A DNA stretch of 64,000 bases from Cytidiella melzeri (taxonomy: Eukaryota; Basidiomycota; Agaricomycetes; Polyporales; Irpicaceae), in the NCBI GenBank assembly GCA_022592445.1, contig JABYQR010000093.1, positions 62,001 to 126,000 on the forward strand, written 5' to 3'. Every line of letters begins with the position of its first letter. Position 1 is the first letter of the stretch. The position numbers and the translations under genes are program-made. A model generated the notes under the pieces. The model was given only the letters and a program-made list of their open reading frames with translations. It did no database searches and was not told the DNA's origin. This document shows positions 57,388 through 64,000 of the stretch, piece by piece.

Positions 57388-57738
57388 TGGTACTGTGGTG
57401 GCGCAATCACGACCGTCCCGGACATGCTCGTGGTCGATTCTGATTGGTTCATCAAGACCGCCGTCCGAAGCAGCGTTGCTCAGCCAACAAGGTGAGGATC
57501 GCTGCAGGATCGCTGCAGGATCGCTGTCCCTTAGTTGCCGACCGTGCTCGGCAGGCGGAATGCTAACTAATTGAGCAACTGACAACAAGGTGAGGATCGC
57601 TGCAGGGTTGCTGTCCCTTAGTTGCTGACCGTGCTCGGCAGGCGGAATGCAAACTAATTGAGCAACCGACGATATATACGATGAGCGGGATAGTTCAAAC
57701 GTTCCCGCCCGCCCATATTTTCCCCTGCCGTCAGTGCC

Positions 57739-60700
57739 ATGCTGCCCTCCGGCCTCGTATATGATGTCCAGCCTACCCTGACAGCTACATTAGGGTTAAT
57801 ACGACCTGCCAATCCTCCTGCAGAAAGACGGTTACCCGAGTTGTGGACTTACGCGGCTCACCATCCCCAACGGCCGCAACTGGGCAGTACGACCGGCCGT
57901 ACTTTTGTTTTTTTTATTGATACCACGCCCAACGGCAAGGCGAAATGGGATGCAATTGCGGATTCACTTGAAATTCCCCACGGTGTCATGGGAGACGTGC
58001 TTCAAAGCCATCCTGGTGAGTCATGCGGTATGTGCATTGTATCCGCCTTACCTAACCTTGAATCGCTGGTTGCCGTAGCCTGGACAAAGCTTGAGGCTGG
58101 CGATTATATATTTGCACGCGACTATGCAGGTATGGGTCGACCAGAGAATGACATACTCATGATATGGGTGGGAAATCCGTGAGTATTCTGTGACCTCTGC
58201 GTCCGCAATTTCAATCTAACTTCCAACCCTTACCCCAGTAACATCCTGGCGGATGCCGCAGAAATGCACGCAGAGCTCAACGCCGCGCGAGAACCCATAT
58301 TGGGCGATCCAAACCTGCGGACATCTACTCAGGTAGCGTACGAGAGGGCCGATTGGCCCAAGGAAGTATCACAAGACGGTCGTTGCTACAGCATTGGCCA
58401 GACAGTCGAGCGTCCTCGTAACTCTGATGCTCCCCCCGCAGCATCCAAAATCTTTGACGGCCAGCCTTCGGAGATGCACCATCATCAAGCGCAATTGTTG
58501 CGTGTAAGTACCCTCCTACCTATTTAAATGCGTGCATACATCTTACACCGGCATCTACTTAGGCGGTTTCTAGATATACGGTCCGCATGTATGAACAGCA
58601 GGCTCCCCAGGCACCGCAGATCGCCCTTCGTCGGTGGCGAGACATGATCAACGTCCCTCGCATTGGCCACGACGATAACTTCTATTTCGATGCGTTCCAG
58701 CTAAACTTAGCCCCAGCATCTGCCACCCACTCTCGTGAGTACCGTTCGCGCACTAATGGTATGCACCGCCTTTCACTCACCAGGACTCAACCAGAGGCCA
58801 CACTTGCAAAGCTGATGGGAGCGCGTTTTGGTGCACCCCATAGAGACCAGGGTGACAGCCCTTTCCACCTGTCCTCCATGACCGTTCTTTCCGATCTACC
58901 GTCTGACTATGACCCAGGACGTTTTTATGTTCTTGCAATCGGGGTCTTTGTAGAGTTGACACCCTTGCTCAACGTTTATTTTTGTGGACGTCTCCGTCAT
59001 GGGGGCACACCTCCTCTGGCACCACACGGGCAGGAGCCAATTTCGTCAGCATACCGTATGGTTGTAATTGCCTATCCCCCAAGTCGTATTGCCTCTGGCG
59101 AGACGCGACACGCATTGGCTGCAATCAATCCCGATGGCGACCCACTTTATTTATCCCCTGAGATGACTGGAGTCTCGTATGTTTTTTTTGTAATTCACGT
59201 TAACCGCCCATCATCTAACCTGCACTGTTCACAGCCTTGACAATCTGGCCCAAAATCAACGTGCCAACGCCGCGGCAGATGGCCTGATGACCATGCACCC
59301 AAAATCGTTATGTCGTTTTTACTTCAGAGCAATGGCGCAGCTGACCGCCACACTGCTCGGTCAGCTCCCAGCTGACTTGAATGTCCACTTTGATCGCGAA
59401 GCGTACTTGAAATCCATCACGGCCCATCTGTCTGACGGAATGTTCAGCGCCGAGGGCTTTGATCTTGGCCCAAACGGATTCCTGCATCAGCCGGATGCTG
59501 CTGTTGTTGCTCAACGGCTGGCGGTTCGCAAGGCAGTCACGGGGGATTTGTTTAATCACCACGCTCCCGCCATTCCGGATGTTGTTACTCCTATACCCAC
59601 TGCACAGGACGATTGCGAACCAGGCCGCATCCAGGGTCGTCCGCGGCGCTCAGGTGTTATTCAGTCATCTGGAATCACAAAGGCCAAAGCTGTGGATCGT
59701 ACCGGTGAGTTCGCAATCAACTAACTACTCACACATCCGGGTATTGACGCTCCTCCAGCTGCAACAAAAACGCAATTACGCAAGCAAGTTCAGACCAGTC
59801 AGCTGTCGCAGTCGTGGGGCATGTCTATGCACACCCCAAACTGCTTGAACGCTGCACAACGTCTGAACACCTCTGCACCGAAGCCTGCCCAGCCCAAGAG
59901 GTGTGTAAAGCAGCCTGCCAGACGCCGCAAGCTTCGGCCGGTTGTACGTTCTCCCGCCCCAGATGGTTACTCGTTTGTGTATGTCATCAATTGCCCAGTG
60001 AATGTGTACTCACCGTCAACACAGCTCAACAGATCATCCAATTGACGGTGCTTTAACACCCTTCTCACGTCTGTCTCCCGCACTCCACGCATATGAGCCT
60101 TCCCAAACTGCCCCTATCAACGCCATGTATGTTGACAGCCCGGACGCCGTGCAGGATGCCATGCAAGTTGACGAAACCGATGTTAACCCACTGTAAGCTC
60201 ATACTTGTCCTATCACCTCCGGCTTATAATCACATCTTACATGTTGTGATGAGCAGATCTATGTTTGGCTCTCCATCGTGGTCTTCCGCACAACCGCTGG
60301 ATATTGCCGCATTGGACCAAGCCCTTGGCCGTGTTGTTGCAAACCCAGTCGCCGGTAGGTTGCATAAGCGTGGCACACCTGAGCGCCGCCGTGCCACTCA
60401 ACGCACCGCGCACTTCCATAACAATGTTGACGATGAGGAAGAAAGTCTACAGGATGTCTCTGACACTGAGGACGATAACCCTGATGACCCCGACTACATG
60501 GACAACCAGTACCTCAACAATACTCGAAGCAATCAGGACCTAGCCAACAACAACGAAGTTGATGACGAGGATGATGGTGAGAGCGATGATGATGGCGACA
60601 GCGATGATGACGACGGAGGGCTGGATGAAATCCTTTGCGGCCACCGTGGTGTTTCCAACAATGCTGACGGACGTGAGCTAAGCCGTAAGCATGTCACGCT

Positions 60701-62680
60701 ACATTCATACTTTCTCTCTAACATCAATTGTTTAGGTCAAAAGTGGTTCCAATGTGTGACGGTATCCAGCGTTCATGCTGCAAACGACGCGGTCATTCAG
60801 GCGCGAGCTGACATGCAGGGTGCTTCAAAGGAGACTCTCGTCGACGTCATCAACCAAATGGACGCGATTGTCAACTCGGTGCCCGCTGTACTATCCGAAT
60901 CCAGCATCGACGACTCGGTCATTGATCGTACCCAGAAATTCGCGGAACACCTTACCCAGCTCCGAGCATTCACCAATCACACTCGCGTATGGTTGACCGC
61001 GTGCCAATCACGCATCATGGTCTCGGAAACCATCCTGTGGATGCATATTGTTGGTGCCTGTAAACAACGTATCAATGTGACGGTCCTCTGCCTTCACGGA
61101 GCGCTAACAGAGCCGCAGGTCAATGCTCATCACGCTACTCAGCCGCCTGTGGTTGAGTCTCAACCCCTTCCCCGCCTTTGCCAGCACGTCCTTGACCGGT
61201 TCATGTCCGCAGGAGGGGGTGTACAAAAACCGGTGGAAATACCATCACGCAGCTTCTTCCCCCAGCTCGAGCCGCAGGTCTTTGTCATGGAGTTTCCCCG
61301 TAGACTTCTGACGGGCACTGATCTCTGCACTCATACGGTGGACACGGTCGTTAATATTTTACGCTCCTGGTTTGGCGTTCCTCGCACCTTTCATACCGAT
61401 GCCCGCTGCGACTTCATGAGCCTGCTGGTCCGCCATGTCGGGTGGGGAATGTGCATGCTGGAGAGCACCTGGGTCATCTACGAGAAAATGCCGTTCTGGC
61501 TGTTCAATGACAAAATCCGACCCGTGCGTAAAGCTGGTAAAGTGGCAAAAGTTGCTTACGTGCCAGGTTCCATGTCGAATTTTGCCGACGCGCTATCTCG
61601 CTCAGTTCTTGCAACACGCACATCACAGGTCTTCCGCCTTCTCTACCACCTTCCCAATCAGTACGAACTCCTCGTCCAAGCTGCATGCGACTTTGTTCAC
61701 CATCCCGCTAAACGAACCGCACACCGGCAAGCACGGTTGGACCTGCTGAATCCGTCGACCGCCAAAACCAATCTCAATGCGCCCACACCCCAGCCACTGC
61801 CTGCTGGTGAAGGAGCTATGCACATGGTCGACTTCCTTCGCAATGCTTATGCTCTGCGCAACGCACACAATAATGATGTCGTGGAGGGGGCTTCACCAGT
61901 CCAGCAGGTCATGCTCAGCAACCTGGACTTTTTCATGCCGCTTCGTGATGACGCACCCACTCGCCGCGCGGTCCTTCGGGGAATACATCCATCAGTTGCC
62001 AGAACAACATCGGGTCTCTTCTCGATGATGTTGGTCCGTCTTGTGACCTTTAACACGGTTCCTCTGACCGACCGCAACAATCCCTGCTTACAGGTGGAAT
62101 TTGCGGATCTGGAAGCCTTTGATACGTGGCTGGCGCGCATGCGCACTCACTACAAAACTAACGACGATTCTTTCTTCTGCAACAAACAAGCATTCAGTCG
62201 GCGTCCTCTCAAGCAGCGTGTATTGGCGAACAAAGCAAAAATCTGGGATGTTGCTCAGAAGTGCAGCTGGGAACACCGTGATGCTGTTGCATTTGGTCCA
62301 ACATGGAGCTGGCTGCTAAAGCTCAAAGGTCTCCCGGGTTTTGGCAAGCTGACCAAGTATTTGCTGCTTGCCGATCTCTGCGGTGCCAGTGCAGTTCATA
62401 GGCCTACGGTGGAGGAAATGGGCAGCGTTATCCACACCCTTAACACAGGCGCAATCGATGGTCTTCGTCGTCTGCAGTACTTAGATCCTACATCTGAACG
62501 TCGACCCCCCCTCCCCCCTTGCCAATTGTCCTCAAGGCCTTCCGTAAATTCTTTGAGGACGTGCACCTTCAACTGGGCAATGACGCTGAGAGCATTGGGT
62601 GGAATACGATTAATGCTGAGCACAGTTTGTGTAAAATTAATCGTGTGGCTCGCAAGAAGTGTTATCCGTCCATAGCCTAA
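57739..62680 (+). CDS. large protein with a possible 2-oxoglutarate/Fe(II) dioxygenase core; one frameshift near the 3' end
   Basis: Exons 57739-58178, 58239-58503, 58563-59176, 59235-59704, 59759-59972, 60025-60192, 60257-60684 and 60736-62680. All phases agree, ~1,515 codons, off by one nucleotide because the frame changes in a C-rich tract (62505-62518) before VLKAFRKFFEDVHLQLGND and the end CYPSIA. Exon 3 has GAPHRDQGDSP (HxD), 53 residues later GRLRHGGTPP (distal His) and 18 residues later AYRMVVIAYP (Arg). This order and spacing fit a double-stranded beta-helix dioxygenase and resemble fungal TET/JBP-like proteins, a family expanded with transposons in basidiomycetes. This is inference. 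The middle (60.4-60.65 kb) is strongly acidic. The C-terminal ~600 residues are unrecognised. A GATATATA box lies at 57670. Confidence 0.6.
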
Positions 62681-63194
62681 TTTTGTCTCACTTTATCCTC
62701 ACAATATGTCTGGCCGAGTGCATCACAATGTTGCCATCACAAGCTAAAGTCTGGACCATCACTTTGATAACAGTTTGGGGTGAAAATAGGGGTTTGTTTC
62801 GGAGCTTGGGACCCACATGGTTACGGGCCTGCAAACAGTTGGTGCCTGGCAGCTGCACAGCTGTTTGCGCACCTGGAGCGGGAGAGTTATACACAACATC
62901 GCAAGCCAGCAGTCATTGCAGTCAATAGACACTCGACCTGGCAAAATGCTCACGAACAACTTGAAGCAGCGTAAGGCTGACAAGGTAATGTGCAGAAGTA
63001 CAATATACAATATACCGATCACAGCCAATTCTGCTTAAGATAAATATTGGTGTGGCGGTGATACGAGCGTGTGCACTGCTTAGACCGCTATTGAGTCTCA
63101 TCGTGAAGGCACCGCCTTATCCATCAGGCAAAAAAAACTTTTCAAAATATGGCCCGGTTTGCAACTATTGCTGTGTGCAGCGAGGTTGTACAGT
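62681..63194. other. 3' flank, no gene recognised
   Basis: No supported coding unit. The last ~30 bp repeat the entry sequence found at 49905. Confidence 0.5.
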
Positions 63195-63545
63195 CCGATA
63201 ACAGCTTCTTGTGTTATCGGAGTATGCAGTAGCATGCTCCGATAACGCAACAGGCTGTTATCGGACTATGCAGTAGCATGCTCCGATAACGCAACAGGCT
63301 GTTATCGGACTATGCTACTGCATACTCCGATAACGCACAGGCTGTTATCGGACTATGCTACTGCATACTCCGATAACACAAGAAGCTGTTATCGGACTAT
63401 GCTAATGCATGCTCCGATAACGCAAGAAGCTGTTATCGGACTATGCTACTGCATACTCCGATAACGCAACAGGCTGTTATCGGACTGTGTAGCTGTAGCC
63501 CAGCATAACCCCTCCCCCGATAACGCAATGTGACGCTATCGGATG
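63195..63545. repeat. eight-palindrome array upstream of ORF-A, copy 2
   Basis: Palindromes start at 63195, 63239, 63283, 63327, 63370, 63413, 63458 and 63517. The inner sequences are AACGCAACAGGCTGTT or AACACAAGAAGCTGTT. Spacers AGTATGCAGTAGCATGC and CTATGCTACTGCATAC are reversals of one another. The last unit is 185 bp before the ORF-A start. Confidence 0.95.
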
Positions 63546-63701
63546 TGGAGGGTCGTCCCCTGTGAAACCCTCACGTGAGATTGCCGGAGCGGCAATCAGT
63601 CTGAGTTTGATTTGCGAGCGGACTGTTGCGATGGAATCGGATTACAATCTTCTCAACCACGACCACCACAGTCTACTTAACGCACTCTTACACAACTCGC
63701 A

Positions 63702-64000
63702 ATGGCACCAAAAGCAAGCAAGGTAAGTGAGAAGAGCAAGGCGACGGAGCAATCGGAGAAGGAGAAGGCGCTCCTGAAGGCGAGAAAGAAGCAGGCGGCG
63801 GATAACCGAAAGTACAAGAAGGAGGAGAGGGAGAGGCAAAAGGTACGTGGTGTTGAACGTATGTATTGACTACGAATGGTGACTATGTACTGTTTATACA
63901 GGAGGAGGCGTTGGCCGCGCAGGAGGCGACCCAGCGTAAGTACGTGGAGGCGGAGCAGAGGATTGAGACGATTGGCGCGGAGGACGTTCACGTCGCGATC
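63702..64000 (+). CDS. ORF-A, copy 2, 5' part (runs off right edge)
   Basis: Exon 63702-63842 and an exon from 63901 align with the ORF-A start: MAPKASK, KKQAADNRKYKKEERERQK, then EEALAAQEATQRKYVEAEQR and IETIGAEDVHVAI. The intron lies at the same place as in copy 1. The 5' flank shares TCTGAGTTTGAT and TTCTCAACCAC with the flank of copy 1. Protein identity is moderate, so the two elements are related but distinct. Confidence 0.78.

Overview
The window looks like nuclear DNA of a filamentous basidiomycete, most likely an Agaricomycete. Genes carry many short (about 45-65 nt) GT..AG introns. The recognisable mobile elements are kinds common in that class: a Helitron with a C-terminal cysteine-peptidase-like domain, a CENP-B/pogo transposase, a Plavaka-type (CMC) transposase remnant and Ty3/gypsy. 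The region is repeat-dominated. Few ordinary host genes are visible and most recognisable reading frames are broken.

Layout. 0-1.2 kb: 5' part of a RecQ-like helicase (minus). 2.6-5 kb: LTR-like unit, a small tandem repeat and a decayed pogo transposase. 6.5-9.6 kb: a fold-type I aminotransferase gene with inactivating lesions, butted against an MFS transporter remnant that ends in a perfect 28-bp palindrome. 10.2-14.3 kb: a decayed Helitron split by a 422-bp CACTA-type fold-back MITE. 15.4-19.5 kb: a truncated gypsy element. 19.5-27.3 kb: degenerate ~142-bp satellite arrays in both orientations, Helitron-like termini and a second copy of the MITE. 27.4-28.4 kb: Plavaka-like C-terminal fragment.

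The most unusual part is 28.36-64 kb. It holds two copies of a large unrecognised element. Each copy is ordered as follows: a ~2.2-kb module (two tRNA-like Pol III-type units plus a small acidic-protein gene, called ORF-S here), an array of short palindromes, and a large gene (ORF-A). Copy 1 then has a second large gene, ORF-B. A ~28-bp palindrome with outer arms CCCGATA/TATCGGG recurs about 60 times. It occurs in intergenic arrays and inside four enlarged introns of ORF-A and ORF-B, and never in an exon I could read. The array before ORF-A has eight palindromes at ~44-bp spacing in both copies, although their inner sequences differ. Spacers between palindromes recur in both orientations in several clusters. 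A degenerate inverted ORF-B relative lies at 44.6-45.4 kb. Copy 2 (47.6 kb onward) appears interrupted from about 50.06 to 63.17 kb by a segment holding a small unknown gene, a 1065-codon gene with an RS-repeat, another palindrome family (GGTAGC..GCTACC), two perfect 29-bp palindromes, and a ~1,515-codon gene with a possible 2-oxoglutarate/Fe(II) dioxygenase core.

No rRNA, CRISPR array, telomere repeat tract, tyrosine-recombinase (Starship captain) or complete transposase was recognised. Exon joints were read by eye from splice signals and frame continuity, so they are tentative unless phases are stated to agree.
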